From Flavobacterium lindanitolerans (GTDB lineage: Bacteria; Bacteroidota; Bacteroidia; Flavobacteriales; Flavobacteriaceae), in assembly GCF_002846575.1 (NCBI RefSeq), contig NZ_PJND01000009.1, forward strand, positions 1 through 64,000: a stretch of DNA of 64,000 bases, written 5' to 3'. Position 1 is the stretch's first letter. Every line of letters begins with the position of its first letter. The position numbers and the translations under genes are program-made. The notes beneath the pieces are model-generated. The model worked only from the letters and a program-made list of their open reading frames with translations, was not told the origin of the DNA and ran no database searches. Below, piece by piece: positions 9,083-18,755 of this stretch.

Positions 9083-11204
9083 TTACCGTTATATTGATCG
9101 TGAAAAAAGCTGGCTTGCTTTTAATGCGAGAGTTCTTCAAGAAGCCGCCGATAAAAATGTACCACTATTAGACAGACTCCGATTTTTAGGAATTTTTTCC
9201 AATAATCTTGATGAATTTTTCCGTGTCCGATTTGCAGCTATCCGCAGATTGAGCCATGCTGGTGTTTCAGGTGAAAAACTTTTGGGAGGCATCAGTTCAC
9301 AGCAATTGGTCAAGGATATAACAGAAATCGTAATCCAGCAACAATCGGAAAGTTTAAGAATCCTGAGCAATATTGAAAGTGAGCTCGAAAACGAGAATAT
9401 TTTTATCATTAACGAGACCGAAATTTCCCGTGAACAGGAAAATTTTATAAAAGACTTTTTCATACAGAAAGTTAGTCCGGCTCTGGTAACGATTATTTTG
9501 AATGACCTTGCTGAATTTCCTATTTTAAAGGATACATCCGGATATCTGGCTGTTAAATTGGTTATGACCAAACCCAAATCAACAACCAAAATAGTTGTTA
9601 AGGATACGGTATTAAAAATCAAAAAACCAAAAAAAGACGTACGTTATGCCGTTATTGAAATTCCAAAAACCATAAACCGGTTTGTTGTATTACCATCAAG
9701 CAATGATAAGCAATATATCATATTGTTGGATGATGTTATAAGATATAACCTGGGCAGTATATTCAATATTTTTGACTATGAGAGCATATCAGCACACATG
9801 ATAAAAATAACGAGAGACGCGCAGCTGGATATTGATAGTGATCAGAGCAAAAGTTTGATGGAAAAAATTTCCACCAGTGTAAAAGATCGCAGGATAGGGG
9901 AACCGGTACGTTTTGTATATGACCAGTCTATAGAAAAAGATACGCTGAAATTTTTCCTGAATAAAATGGGAATAGACTCGACAGATAGTATTATTCCTGG
10001 AGGAAGATACCATAACCGACGGGATTATATGGATTTTCCTAACCTTGGAAGACAAGATCTTTTATACCAGTCTAATGTTCCTTTGCCGGTTGACGGATTA
10101 AGCCTGGAAGGGAGCATGCTCGAAAAGATTGCCAAAAAAGATTATCTGGTCAATGCGCCTTACCAATCGTTTTCTTACCTGATTAAATTTTTACGTGAAG
10201 CAGCACTGGATCCAAAAGTAATTTCGATAAAGATTACTTTGTACCGTCTGGCTAAAAATTCCCAGATTATCAGTTCCTTGATTAATGCAGCAAAAAATGG
10301 CAAGAAAGTAACTGTGCAAATCGAATTGCAGGCCCGTTTTGATGAAGCCAGCAACATTTCGTATGCAGAACAGATGCAGACTGAAGGAATTGAATTGATT
10401 TTCGGAATAAAAGGGCTGAAAGTTCACAGTAAGATATGTGTGATTGAACGTGTTGAAGAAGGAAAGGTAAAACGTTACGGACTAATTTCGACCGGGAATT
10501 TTAACGAATCAACAGCTAAGGTTTATACTGATGTGACCTTGTTTACGAGCCATTCTAAAATATTAAAAGATGTCGCAAAGATTTTTGATTTCTTTGATAT
10601 CAATTACCGCGTACACCGATATAAACACCTTATCGTTTCACCCCATTACACAAGAACGCGTTTTGAAAAACTGATTGATAGGGAAATTGCCAATGCTCAA
10701 GAGGGAAAAGAAGCTCATATCAGTTTGAAAATGAATAGCCTTTCAGATTATGGTATGATTGATAAACTGTATGATGCAAGCAGGGCAGGAGTAAAAATAA
10801 GGCTGATTGTGAGAGGAATTTGTTCCCTGATTCCGGGTGTTCCGGGAATGAGCGATAATATAGAAGCCATCAGTATTGTCGATAATTATTTGGAGCATTC
10901 CCGTGTTTATATTTTTAATAATGATGGAGATCCGGAAGTTTACATCTCATCAGCCGATTTTATGACCCGAAATCTTGATGAAAGGGTTGAAGTTACCTGT
11001 CCTATTTATGATGAGAGCATAAAACAGGAATTGATAGACACCTTCAATATAGGTTGGAAAGGAAATGTAAAAGCAAGGCTGCATTCTGAAAAATTAGACA
11101 ATTTGTACAGGGTTCGCAAAGATGCTCCTGTTTTCAGGGCACAGTTAGAAACCTATAATTATTACAGAAACAAACTGGAAGTAATTGCAGAAAACCTTAA
11201 TTAG
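9066..11204 (+). CDS. ppk1: Polyphosphate kinase 1
   Basis: The 712-residue protein has the normal PPK1 length. It makes polyphosphate reversibly from ATP. The N-terminal domain starts with the typical YIDREKSWLAFNARVLQEA. The first PLD-like half holds the phospho-acceptor histidine in GLKVHSKICVIE followed by STGNFNESTAKVYTD. The second half carries NLDERVEVTCPI. The gene overlaps the sixA-like gene upstream and is followed after 70 bp by ppx, so synthesis and breakdown of polyphosphate are encoded together. Confidence 0.96.
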   Translation: MIPPTDYRYIDREKSWLAFNARVLQEAADKNVPLLDRLRFLGIFSNNLDEFFRVRFAAIRRLSHAGVSGEKLLGGISSQQLVKDITEIVIQQQSESLRILSNIESELENENIFIINETEISREQENFIKDFFIQKVSPALVTIILNDLAEFPILKDTSGYLAVKLVMTKPKSTTKIVVKDTVLKIKKPKKDVRYAVIEIPKTINRFVVLPSSNDKQYIILLDDVIRYNLGSIFNIFDYESISAHMIKITRDAQLDIDSDQSKSLMEKISTSVKDRRIGEPVRFVYDQSIEKDTLKFFLNKMGIDSTDSIIPGGRYHNRRDYMDFPNLGRQDLLYQSNVPLPVDGLSLEGSMLEKIAKKDYLVNAPYQSFSYLIKFLREAALDPKVISIKITLYRLAKNSQIISSLINAAKNGKKVTVQIELQARFDEASNISYAEQMQTEGIELIFGIKGLKVHSKICVIERVEEGKVKRYGLISTGNFNESTAKVYTDVTLFTSHSKILKDVAKIFDFFDINYRVHRYKHLIVSPHYTRTRFEKLIDREIANAQEGKEAHISLKMNSLSDYGMIDKLYDASRAGVKIRLIVRGICSLIPGVPGMSDNIEAISIVDNYLEHSRVYIFNNDGDPEVYISSADFMTRNLDERVEVTCPIYDESIKQELIDTFNIGWKGNVKARLHSEKLDNLYRVRKDAPVFRAQLETYNYYRNKLEVIAENLN

Positions 11205-11274
11205 TTTGTACATCTGTTAACGGCCAGAAATGGTATTGTTTCCGGCTTTATTAAAATGATAGAATAAATAATTT

Positions 11275-12165
11275 ATGATTACGATAAGAAAATATGCGGC
11301 GATAGACATTGGCTCCAATGCGATGCGCCTGCTGATTGCCAATATTGTTGAACAAAAAGGAAAAGAAACCCAATTTAGCAAAAGTTCCCTGGTGCGTGTC
11401 CCGATTCGTCTGGGTCAGGATGCTTTCACCGTAGGGGAAATTACGGAAGAAAATATCGAAAGAATGGTGGATGCCATGAAAGCATTCAAACTTTTGATGA
11501 AAGTGCATAAAGTAGAAAAATATATGGCCTGCGCAACTTCTGCTATGCGTGAGGCATACAATGGCAAGGAAGTCGTAGACCTGATTAAGAAAAAGGCAGA
11601 TGTAAAAATTGAAATTATAGACGGGAAGAAAGAAGCGGCTATAATTGCTTCTTCAGACCTGCACCATTTGCTGAAAACCGACCAAACCTATCTTTATGTA
11701 GATGTTGGCGGAGGTAGTACTGAATTTTCTCTTTTTACAGAAGGCAAGATAGTCGCCTCCAAATCATTTAAGATTGGAACCGTACGTTTGCTGAATAATA
11801 TGGTTAATGACATCGTATGGCAGGAAATTGAGAAATGGATTAAACATGTGACGGAAGATTACGAACACATCAACATGATTGGTTCCGGCGGAAATATTAA
11901 TAAGGTTTTTAAAATGTCAGGAAAATTACAGGAAAAACCTTTGTCGTATATGTATCTGAATTCTCAGTTTTCTTTTCTCAACGGACTTTCCTATGAGCAA
12001 AGAATAGCCGAACTGGGGCTCAATGCAGACCGTGCGGATGTAATTATACCCGCGCTCAAAGTATATCTTAATGCAATGAAATGGAGTGGTGCCCGCAATA
12101 TCTATGTGCCAAAAATAGGGCTTTCAGACGGTATTGTTAAGGCGATGTATTATAATAAGATTTAA
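11275..12165 (+). CDS. ppx: Ppx/GppA-type exopolyphosphatase
   Basis: This 296-residue ASKHA-fold phosphatase has the Ppx/GppA phosphate-1 motif AAIDIGSNAMRLLIA at the N-terminus and the glycine-rich VDVGGGSTEFSLF at about residue 145. It is the short form of about 300 residues common in Bacteroidetes, without the C-terminal HD domain of E. coli Ppx. It follows ppk1 in the same direction. The likely reaction is polyphosphate hydrolysis; pppGpp hydrolysis is also possible for this family. Confidence 0.9.
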   Translation: MITIRKYAAIDIGSNAMRLLIANIVEQKGKETQFSKSSLVRVPIRLGQDAFTVGEITEENIERMVDAMKAFKLLMKVHKVEKYMACATSAMREAYNGKEVVDLIKKKADVKIEIIDGKKEAAIIASSDLHHLLKTDQTYLYVDVGGGSTEFSLFTEGKIVASKSFKIGTVRLLNNMVNDIVWQEIEKWIKHVTEDYEHINMIGSGGNINKVFKMSGKLQEKPLSYMYLNSQFSFLNGLSYEQRIAELGLNADRADVIIPALKVYLNAMKWSGARNIYVPKIGLSDGIVKAMYYNKI

Positions 12166-12167
12166 GA

Positions 12168-12246
12168 AGGAAGATTTTAGATTTAAGATATCAGATTTAG
12201 GATTTAAGAGCGAAATTCAAAAATCTTAAATCAAAAATCCTAAATA
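12168..12246. repeat. Interspersed AT-rich repeat (AGATTTAAGATTT family)
   Basis: The short stretch between ppx and dnaX is made of GATTTAAGAT/ATCTTAAATC words in both orientations and can fold back on itself. Related words occur at 24897-24954, 25682-25735 and 26204-26400. It may end both converging transcripts. It reaches the last codons of dnaX. Confidence 0.55.
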
Positions 12247-13966
12247 TCCAGGTCGAACGTTTTTCGCAAAATATCCAGGCTCGGATTAATTTCATTGAGC
12301 CTGTTGTATTTGTCCTGAGGTGTAAAGGCAAACTTATTCTCAACGGTTTCGTTGACAACAACCTCGATTTGGATATCGTAATTATGGAGTTTCCCACGCA
12401 AATGCCCTAAAAGGTCATGCTTTTCAGATTCAAATTCAATTTTTGAACCTTCGTTAGGAAGCTCATGATAAATGGTAGTTCCTTTTAATTTAGGGTCATT
12501 AATTAATAAAAGCGCTTCCAGAATTTTATATCCTTTATCGCCCAAACGCTGTGCATATTTGTTCCATTGCAACAGCATGTCGGTTTCTGTAAAAGGTTCT
12601 TTAGGCAATTCAGCCTCATGTCTTACAATAGTACTGTTTACTTTTTCCAACTCTCGTTTTGCTCTAATGCTGGAAAGTGATAAGGCAGAAATTTTCGTTA
12701 CACTTTTATCTTCGATAGAAGTAGATGTTTCAACCTTGGCTACCGGAGCAATTTCTTTTTCCGGTTTTTCTTCTATAGCAGGTACAGGTTCAGCAACAAC
12801 GGGAGGAGTTGCGACTTGGATAATTTCGGGTGATTTTACAGGGATTTCGAGTACTCTTCCGTAGAAATGATTAGGAGGAATTATATATCCGTCAACTTTT
12901 TTTTTTCTCCATCAAAAGTGATAGAGGCCAATTGCATTAAGCAAAGTTCAACAAGAAGACGTTGGTTTTGGCTGGATTTGAATTTCAAATCACAGTCATT
13001 TGCCAGGTCAATTCCTTTTAAAAGAAAATCCTGTGAAGCTTTTTGGGCTTGCAATCCATACATTTTCTGTGCTTGTTCTCCGGCTTCGAGCAAAGCCAAA
13101 GTGCTAGGGGTTTTTGAAACCAGCAAATCCCTGAAATGGGAAGCAAGTCCGGCAATAAAATGATGTCCGTCAAAACCTTTGGATAGAATTTCATTATAAG
13201 CAATCAGCAGTTCCGGGATTTTGTTTTCCAAAATCAGGTCGGTCATGTTGATATACGTTTCATAATCCAGTACATTCAGGTTTTCGGTTACCGCCAATCG
13301 GGTAAGGTTGTTTCCTGAAAAACTGACAACCCTGTCAAAAATAGACAAGGCATCACGCATCGCACCATCGGCTTTTTGGGCAATAATGTGCAAAGCATCA
13401 TCTTCAAAAGTAATTCCTTCGCTATTGGCTACATCTGCCAGATGATTTTTGGCGTCTTTTACCGTAATTCTTTTGAAATCGAATATCTGGCAACGCGATA
13501 ATATCGTTGGAATTATTTTATGCTTTTCTGTAGTTGCCAATATAAAAATGGCATGTTTTGGCGGTTCTTCCAGGGTTTTTAAAAACGCATTGAAAGCAGC
13601 CTGTGAAAGCATGTGAACCTCGTCAATGATATAAACTTTGTATTGACCTGTTTGTGGTGGGATACGTACCTGGTCAATCAGATTTCGGATATCGTCAACC
13701 GAGTTGTTGGATGCGGCATCCAGCTCAAAAACGTTGAAAGCAAAATCTTCGGTTGGGTCATCATAACCTTCCTGATTTATTTTTCGGGCCAGGATTCTGG
13801 CACAAGTTGTCTTACCAACACCACGTGGTCCGGTAAAAAGCAAAGCCTGTGCAAGGTGGTTGTTTTCTATAGCATTCAACAAGGTATTTGTAATAGCCTG
13901 CTGACCCACAACATCTTTAAATGTTTGCGGACGGTATTTGCGGGCTGATACAACGAAATGTTCCAT
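12240..13966 (-). CDS. dnaX: DNA polymerase III subunits tau/gamma, with a -1 slip site
   Basis: Clamp-loader ATPase. The ATG at 13966 starts MEHFVVSARKYRPQTF, with Walker A GPRGVGKTT and DEVHMLS and the sensor SRCQ following. This frame reads 361 residues, to a TAA at 12881, which gives a gamma-like protein of domains I-III. The tail domains lie in the -1 frame (VDGYIIPPNHFYG to the stop at 12240). The switch falls in A10G, whose end is A AAA AAG in the correct phase, the E. coli dnaX heptamer. A -1 slip after codon 357 gives a tau of about 575 residues, a usual length for the group. Unlike E. coli, the short form is the unshifted product. A missing A from sequencing is the main alternative. 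Confidence 0.9.
12896..12902 (-). promoter_or_regulatory. Candidate frameshift heptamer A AAA AAG in dnaX
   Basis: On the coding strand a run of ten A (12897-12906) is followed by G. In the zero frame the last codons are AAA AAG preceded by A. This matches the X XXY YYZ rule for bacterial -1 slippage. GGAG lies directly before the A run. No strong downstream stem was found by eye. Confidence 0.6.
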
Positions 13967-13984
13967 AGAAATTTGACTGGACGA

Positions 13985-13992
13985 CAAATATA
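13985..13992 (-). promoter_or_regulatory. -7 promoter box of dnaX
   Basis: The minus strand reads TATATTTG, a perfect match to TAnnTTTG, with a predicted transcript start about 13 nt before the ATG at 13966. No clear -33 TTG was seen. Confidence 0.5.
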
Positions 13993-14052
13993 GGTCTAAA
14001 TTTAAAGATTAAAAAATACTGTTGAAAAGTTTTAAAATTAGTTTTTCTATAC

Positions 14053-14661
14053 TTAAAAGCGTTCCATATCGGGATGGAAAGTAATGTATTCGTCAGTTAC
14101 TTTTTTGCTTGTTTCATGAACGATAATACTGATACAGTTTTCTTTTCTGATTTCAAATGCAATTCCCAAATCTACAGCATCATATATTTCAACGGTGCCT
14201 TCTGCATCTTTGTATTTTCCACATAATACTAATTTTGGATAACTTTTTCGGATTGTATTTATAGAACTTCCTGTTGAAATTCCTTCTTCCGTTTTAAATT
14301 CCGGAGAAGTAATACGGATAAGCCGGATTACTTTTTCGGTCATCTCAGAATTTTTATAAGTTGTATAAATATTCAACTCGTTTTTCTTATCGTCTTTGGA
14401 ATACCAGGTACTCCAGGCTTTTCCCATAGCTGCATCAGAAAAATCAGGTCGTCCTAAAGCAGCGAGTGTTTCTGCATTTTGTCCCAAATGGGTAAGTCCT
14501 ATGCTTTTTCCCGGAACGATAAGCTGTTTTTTATCGGTAGTTTTAACCAAAATAGTTTCAGCAATCGTATCTGAAACAGGAGTGGTTTCAATAGTTTTTG
14601 CTTTTTTGTCGGAACATGAAATAAAACCGATTCCCATAAAAAGCCAGATTGTTTTTTTCAT
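14053..14661 (-). CDS. Putative lipoprotein of unknown function
   Basis: This 202-residue protein begins MKKTIWLFMGIGFISCSDKK, a lipoprotein signal with the lipobox cysteine at residue 16. The mature part has no motif I recognise; it is soluble and mixed in charge. It lies 13 bp downstream of the topoisomerase IB gene on the same strand and may be co-transcribed with it. It is predicted to be anchored in the periplasm or outer membrane. Confidence 0.7.
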   Translation of the reverse strand: MKKTIWLFMGIGFISCSDKKAKTIETTPVSDTIAETILVKTTDKKQLIVPGKSIGLTHLGQNAETLAALGRPDFSDAAMGKAWSTWYSKDDKKNELNIYTTYKNSEMTEKVIRLIRITSPEFKTEEGISTGSSINTIRKSYPKLVLCGKYKDAEGTVEIYDAVDLGIAFEIRKENCISIIVHETSKKVTDEYITFHPDMERF

Positions 14662-14674
14662 GACAATTTTTAAT

Positions 14675-15754
14675 TTATCCTAAAACTTCAGCAATAGTTT
14701 CTTTTTTCAAGAGCCTGACCAATGCTTCTTCTTCGGGGTTCAGTTTATTGTTTTTAATATTAGCTTTTACCTTGTAATTCCAGATAGAACCTTTTTCATA
14801 AGAGGCGATGACGGTAGGATGCACATAATACTTTTTACAGACAGCTCTGGTATTTCCCAACTTTTTGGCCACATCATCAATAACCGAAACGATATTTCTT
14901 TTGCATTCCGTAACCGTAATAAACTGGCCTATTTCCTGAAAAGTAAACAGTGCGTGTACGCTTCCTGCCCATACCCTGAAATCTTTTGCCGTAAAATCTT
15001 CGTGTGTAATTTCTTTGAGATAATTATTAATGTCTGCCGAGCCAATGGAGTGGTGTTTTCCTTCATCATCATAATACTGGAAAAGTTCCTGTCCCGGAAT
15101 TTCTTTGCATTTTTTGACCAGATTGGCCAACTTACGACTTTGCAGGCTTATTTTATGCGACACGCCTTTTTTGCCTTTAAACTCAAAATAGACGGATGAA
15201 TTAGAAAACTTCACATGTTTGTCCCGCAATGTTGTTAATCCAAAAGAGCCATATAATTTTTTATAGGCATCATTTCCAACACGAATATGGGTTAGTTCGA
15301 TTAGTTTAACAACCAACGCGACTACTTTTTCATAAGGAAGTCCTTTACGATTCAAATCTTTTTCGATTTGTTTTCGTATCATTGGAAGGGCATTTGCAAA
15401 CCGTCTCAATCTGTAAAACTTAGATTGATTCCGGATTTTATTCCAATTCGGATGATAACGGTATTGTTTTCTTCCTCTGGCATCAATTCCGGTGACTTGC
15501 AAATGCCCATTTTCATAAGGAGAAATCCAAACATTCTCCCAAGCCGGTGGTATGACCAGCTTTTTTATCCTTTCGATTACAGACTTATCTTTAATTATCG
15601 TATTGTTTTCATCCTTGTAGACAAAAGCATTGTCTTTGCCTTTTATTCTGTAATAGCCTTTATGCATTTGAGGAGCATATCTCAATCCTACAGACTGGGC
15701 CGTTACTTTTGGATTACTGCCAATTTTTTGAAGTTTTGCCTCTAATCGGTTCAT
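14675..15754 (-). CDS. DNA topoisomerase IB (poxvirus type)
   Basis: The 359-residue protein matches the small bacterial type IB topoisomerases, which nick one strand through a tyrosine and relax supercoils without ATP. The N-terminal domain has VIPPAWENVWISP and GHLQVTGIDARGRKQYRYH. The catalytic domain has LTHIRVGNDAY with an active-site arginine, KDFRVWAGSVHAL, and a late YY pair in TRAVCKKYYVHP that should hold the nucleophile. It starts 3 bp after the small upstream gene ends, so the two are coupled. Confidence 0.92.
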   Translation of the reverse strand: MNRLEAKLQKIGSNPKVTAQSVGLRYAPQMHKGYYRIKGKDNAFVYKDENNTIIKDKSVIERIKKLVIPPAWENVWISPYENGHLQVTGIDARGRKQYRYHPNWNKIRNQSKFYRLRRFANALPMIRKQIEKDLNRKGLPYEKVVALVVKLIELTHIRVGNDAYKKLYGSFGLTTLRDKHVKFSNSSVYFEFKGKKGVSHKISLQSRKLANLVKKCKEIPGQELFQYYDDEGKHHSIGSADINNYLKEITHEDFTAKDFRVWAGSVHALFTFQEIGQFITVTECKRNIVSVIDDVAKKLGNTRAVCKKYYVHPTVIASYEKGSIWNYKVKANIKNNKLNPEEEALVRLLKKETIAEVLG

Positions 15755-15757
15755 GCT

Positions 15758-16066
15758 TTATTCGGAAGGCTGTCTGCCTTTAATTACGAGTTCATGTAAA
15801 GTTTGGGCTGCTTCGTCTTCTGAAAAAGACAGGTCTCCGGAAACATAGACTCCTTTTTCACCTTTGTCCGATTTGATTCCGTATACGGTTGCTTCGTCTC
15901 CAGGGTCGGTAGCTCCTTCATAACGGTATATGTGGACAATTTCAAAGCAATCACCACAATCTTTAATACGGTCTGCTTCAAGATTAAAATCTACTGTGAA
16001 TCCTTTTTCTGCCAACTCTTCCAAAGCTTTGGATACGGTGGCATAATGATACATTTGATGGTCCAT
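15758..16066 (-). CDS. Small conserved protein of the Bacteroidetes 'phosphoribosylpyrophosphate synthetase' annotation group
   Basis: This 102-residue protein contains [38 protein letters not shown] and [11 protein letters not shown] recall this pattern as a small Bacteroidetes family often labelled phosphoribosylpyrophosphate synthetase, although it is far too short for that enzyme, so the label should not be trusted. There is no signal peptide. It is first in a short minus-strand operon with topoisomerase IB. An alternative start is the methionine at residue 5. Confidence 0.65.
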   Translation of the reverse strand: MDHQMYHYATVSKALEELAEKGFTVDFNLEADRIKDCGDCFEIVHIYRYEGATDPGDEATVYGIKSDKGEKGVYVSGDLSFSEDEAAQTLHELVIKGRQPSE

Positions 16067-16203
16067 GACTTATATTTTTAATTGGTTTTTAGTATTTCTA
16101 ATTTACAATATAAATTTCCCTGAAGCTGCTAACGGAATGTTAATTGAGTTTATAAGATTATAAGGTAAGATTACAGATTAATGGAAATCTTGATTAATTG
16201 TAT

Positions 16204-16211
16204 TAGTTTTG
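16204..16211 (+). promoter_or_regulatory. -7 promoter box of rnpB
   Basis: TAGTTTTG fits TAnnTTTG exactly and ends 6 nt before the first base of the RNase P RNA end helix. The -33 element is not obvious. Confidence 0.6.
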
Positions 16212-16216
16212 CAGTC

Positions 16217-16525
16217 GCAGACCGCCTTATCGCCGTCTTGAAAAAGAGGGAGGAAAGTCCGGGCACCATAGAGCAACATAGCGGGTAACGCCCGTCACCG
16301 AAAGCAATTCCGGGAGGACAAGTGCAACAGAAAGTATGTACAGGTAATGCTGTAGTGAAACCAGGTAAACTCTATGTGGTGAAATACCAAGTATATCGGC
16401 TTTTAAGGGCTGCTCGTCCGTTGCCGAAGGGTAGGTAGATTGAGTTCCGGAGTAATTCGGAATCTAGATAAATGATAAGGGTTTCTTTTTAAGAAATACA
16501 GAACCCGGCTTACAGGTCTGCTTTT
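16217..16525 (+). ncRNA. rnpB: RNase P RNA, bacterial class A
   Basis: The ends pair (GCAGACC at the start with GGTCTGC at the end). The universally conserved 5' core GAGGAAAGTCCGGGC and the 3' core GAACCCGGCTTAC are present, together with ACCGAAAG and GTGAAACCAGGTAAAC. This is the catalytic RNA that trims tRNA 5' leaders. The closing helix runs into a T6 tract, so it also serves as terminator. The tail meets the stop codon of the convergent response regulator gene. Confidence 0.95.
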
Positions 16526-17221
16526 TTATTGTTTGAGTTTGAACTCCAATCCGATATTACGGATACTTTCAATAGAGATTTTTGGGTCATTTCCAAAGTA
16601 TTTTCTCAAACGGCTGATAAAAACATCCATGCTTCGACCTGAAAAAAAATCATCATTTCCCCAAACAGCTTTTAGTATTTCTTCCCGTTTCAACAGTTGG
16701 TTTTTATTTTTGTAAAGGAAAAAAATTAAGGAACCTTCTTTTTCAGTAACTCTTTGAATAGTTTCTCCGATTTTCAATTCCAGACGTTGCGGATTAAAAA
16801 CATAATCACTAATTCGGATTTCTTCTGAAACAGGCAGAGATGTCTTTTCACTTCTTCTTACTATATTATTTAAACGGAGAACCAGCTCATCTGCTTCAAA
16901 AGGTTTGGCAATATAATCGTCGGCTCCTAATTTGAGTCCTTTGATTTTATCGTCTTTTAATTTTCGGGCTGTGAGAAAAACAAAAGGAACTTCCGGATTA
17001 ATCTTAATGATTTTTTCTGCCAGTGTGAATCCGTCAATTTTAGGCATCATGACATCAAAAATGCAGATACTGAATTCTTCGTTTTGGAAAAGGTTCAACG
17101 CTTCTTCGCCATCTTTGGCCCAAAAAACCTGAAAATTATGAAGGTCAAGATATTGCTTGAGAATCATTGCAAAATCAAAATCATCTTCTGCTAAAAGTAC
17201 TTTTTTGATAGTAATCGCCAC
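16526..17221 (-). CDS. OmpR/PhoB-family response regulator
   Basis: The 231-residue regulator has a receiver domain with acidic pocket LLAEDDFDF, phospho-acceptor aspartate in IFDVMMPKIDGF and switch lysine in DDYIAKPFEADEL, then a winged-helix DNA-binding domain (ILKAVWGNDDFFSGRSMDVFI). The start codon is GTG. It lies 12 bp downstream of the histidine kinase on the same strand, so the two form a two-component system. No target operator could be seen. Its stop codon overlaps the T tract of rnpB. Confidence 0.92.
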   Translation of the reverse strand: MAITIKKVLLAEDDFDFAMILKQYLDLHNFQVFWAKDGEEALNLFQNEEFSICIFDVMMPKIDGFTLAEKIIKINPEVPFVFLTARKLKDDKIKGLKLGADDYIAKPFEADELVLRLNNIVRRSEKTSLPVSEEIRISDYVFNPQRLELKIGETIQRVTEKEGSLIFFLYKNKNQLLKREEILKAVWGNDDFFSGRSMDVFISRLRKYFGNDPKISIESIRNIGLEFKLKQ

Positions 17222-17233
17222 TGCTTAAATAAA

Positions 17234-18613
17234 TTATCCGTTGGAAACCTGAAGTCTAAGGTCAAAAGTAGCTCCTTTGCCAAGGTCGCTAATAACATGA
17301 ATGCTTCCCTGATGTGCTTTTATAATCTGGTCTACATAATAAAGTCCTAACCCCAATCCTTTGGCATCATGCAGGTCGCCCTGTTCTACACGGTAAAATT
17401 TATCAAACAGGAGGGAATGCTTGTTTTTCGAAATACCAATTCCGTCATCTGAAATGCTGATGGCAAACTGACCTTCCTCCAACGAAGATTTTACCTTAAT
17501 GTTTGTACAGCCATATTTTACGGCATTTTCTAAAACATTGGTGATAGCGGTGGTCAGGTGGAACTTATCTAGGTTAATACTGATTTTTTTGGAATCGAGC
17601 ATTTTTTCAATCAAAATATCGGGATAGGCAATCTGGAAATCGTTGATAATTGAATTTAAAAAGTCCGGCATCAGCACTTTTTCTTTGTGCAGTTCGATTT
17701 CTTCATAGCCTAAGGAATTGGTCATTACCTGGTCAATTAGATTTTGCAGACGATTATTCTGGCGAATAATGGTTCCCAATACCGTGTTGTAGGTTTCTTC
17801 ATTTTCGCGTATTTCCTTACGTTCCAGAATTTTTGCAGAAACAGAAAGTGTGGTTAGCGGTGTTTTGAGCTCATGGGTAATATTATTGATAAAGTCAGTC
17901 TTGATGTCACTGATTTTCTTTTGCTTAATCAGGGCTTTTAATGCGATTACGAAAAGGGTGATTAGTGTGAGTATGGAAAAAACAGCAAAAATAAGAATGA
18001 GTGCCATTCGTTTAAGTACGATATATTCCCAGTTTTTAATGGATACGTATAAGGTGTCTTCCGTCAGAAGTTTATAATCGGAATTGAGTTCCTGTTTTTT
18101 GAATGAACCGCTGGTAGTTCCCACATAATTCCGAATCAGAAAAGCATCGTCCAGAGAAGCCAGGTCACCGTATAATTTATTTTCAATGAAAGGCTTTTCT
18201 GCGAATATAGTGTCGGCTTCTTTTGTAGCGTCATAAATCACGAATTTGTCTAAAACAATCGCAAAATCAATAGTCAGGTTTGGTATTTCATTTTCGAATT
18301 CTTCCTGTAGTTTTCGGGTAAGTTCACTTTTGAATTCATTTTGCAGTAGGGCATTTTTAATATGGAATCGTGTGCTTTTATCCCGCAAATAATTTTCTGC
18401 TAATTGTTTATACAACAAGTCTTTTTTGCTGAATATGGTAGAATCGATATCACTATAATCGTTGGTGATTTTTGCAATTTTTGCCTTGATTTCAGAACGG
18501 AACTGCTCGACTTTATACTCATAGGTAGTTTTGACCAGATAGTATTGTATGGCCGAAAGCACGACCAGAACCAGAGCCGAGAATCCTATTAATAGGTTGA
18601 TTTTCTTTTTCAT
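17234..18613 (-). CDS. Membrane sensor histidine kinase
   Basis: I chose the ATG giving MKKKINLLIGF over an upstream TTG; this yields 459 residues. Two membrane segments (residues about 4-26, and again near 200) enclose a periplasmic sensor domain of about 170 residues with no motif I recognise. The cytoplasmic part has the H-box FINNITHELKTPLTTL, N-box NVLENAVKYG and G-boxes SDDGIGIS and GLGLGLYYVDQI. It should phosphorylate the response regulator encoded just downstream. The stimulus is unknown. Confidence 0.92.
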   Translation of the reverse strand: MKKKINLLIGFSALVLVVLSAIQYYLVKTTYEYKVEQFRSEIKAKIAKITNDYSDIDSTIFSKKDLLYKQLAENYLRDKSTRFHIKNALLQNEFKSELTRKLQEEFENEIPNLTIDFAIVLDKFVIYDATKEADTIFAEKPFIENKLYGDLASLDDAFLIRNYVGTTSGSFKKQELNSDYKLLTEDTLYVSIKNWEYIVLKRMALILIFAVFSILTLITLFVIALKALIKQKKISDIKTDFINNITHELKTPLTTLSVSAKILERKEIRENEETYNTVLGTIIRQNNRLQNLIDQVMTNSLGYEEIELHKEKVLMPDFLNSIINDFQIAYPDILIEKMLDSKKISINLDKFHLTTAITNVLENAVKYGCTNIKVKSSLEEGQFAISISDDGIGISKNKHSLLFDKFYRVEQGDLHDAKGLGLGLYYVDQIIKAHQGSIHVISDLGKGATFDLRLQVSNG

Positions 18614-18631
18614 ACTAACAGATTGCAGAAC

Positions 18632-18639
18632 CAAAAATA
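18632..18639 (-). promoter_or_regulatory. -7 promoter box of the histidine kinase operon
   Basis: The minus strand reads TATTTTTG, ending 18 nt before the ATG at 18613. This supports the ATG over the TTG at 18634, which would lie inside the box. Confidence 0.5.
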
Positions 18640-18755
18640 AGCGATTTATTCTGAAAAAAAGATATTAACCCAGCATTAACCTAGCATTAACTCTCGCAGT
18701 CTGTTTTTAAACCAATTTTGCTACATACGATATATGAACAATTTCAAATCGCAAA

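Noticed and set aside
15758..16066. True phosphoribosylpyrophosphate synthetase
   Set aside because: The protein is only about 100 residues and lacks the PRPP-binding motif and the two Rossmann-like domains.
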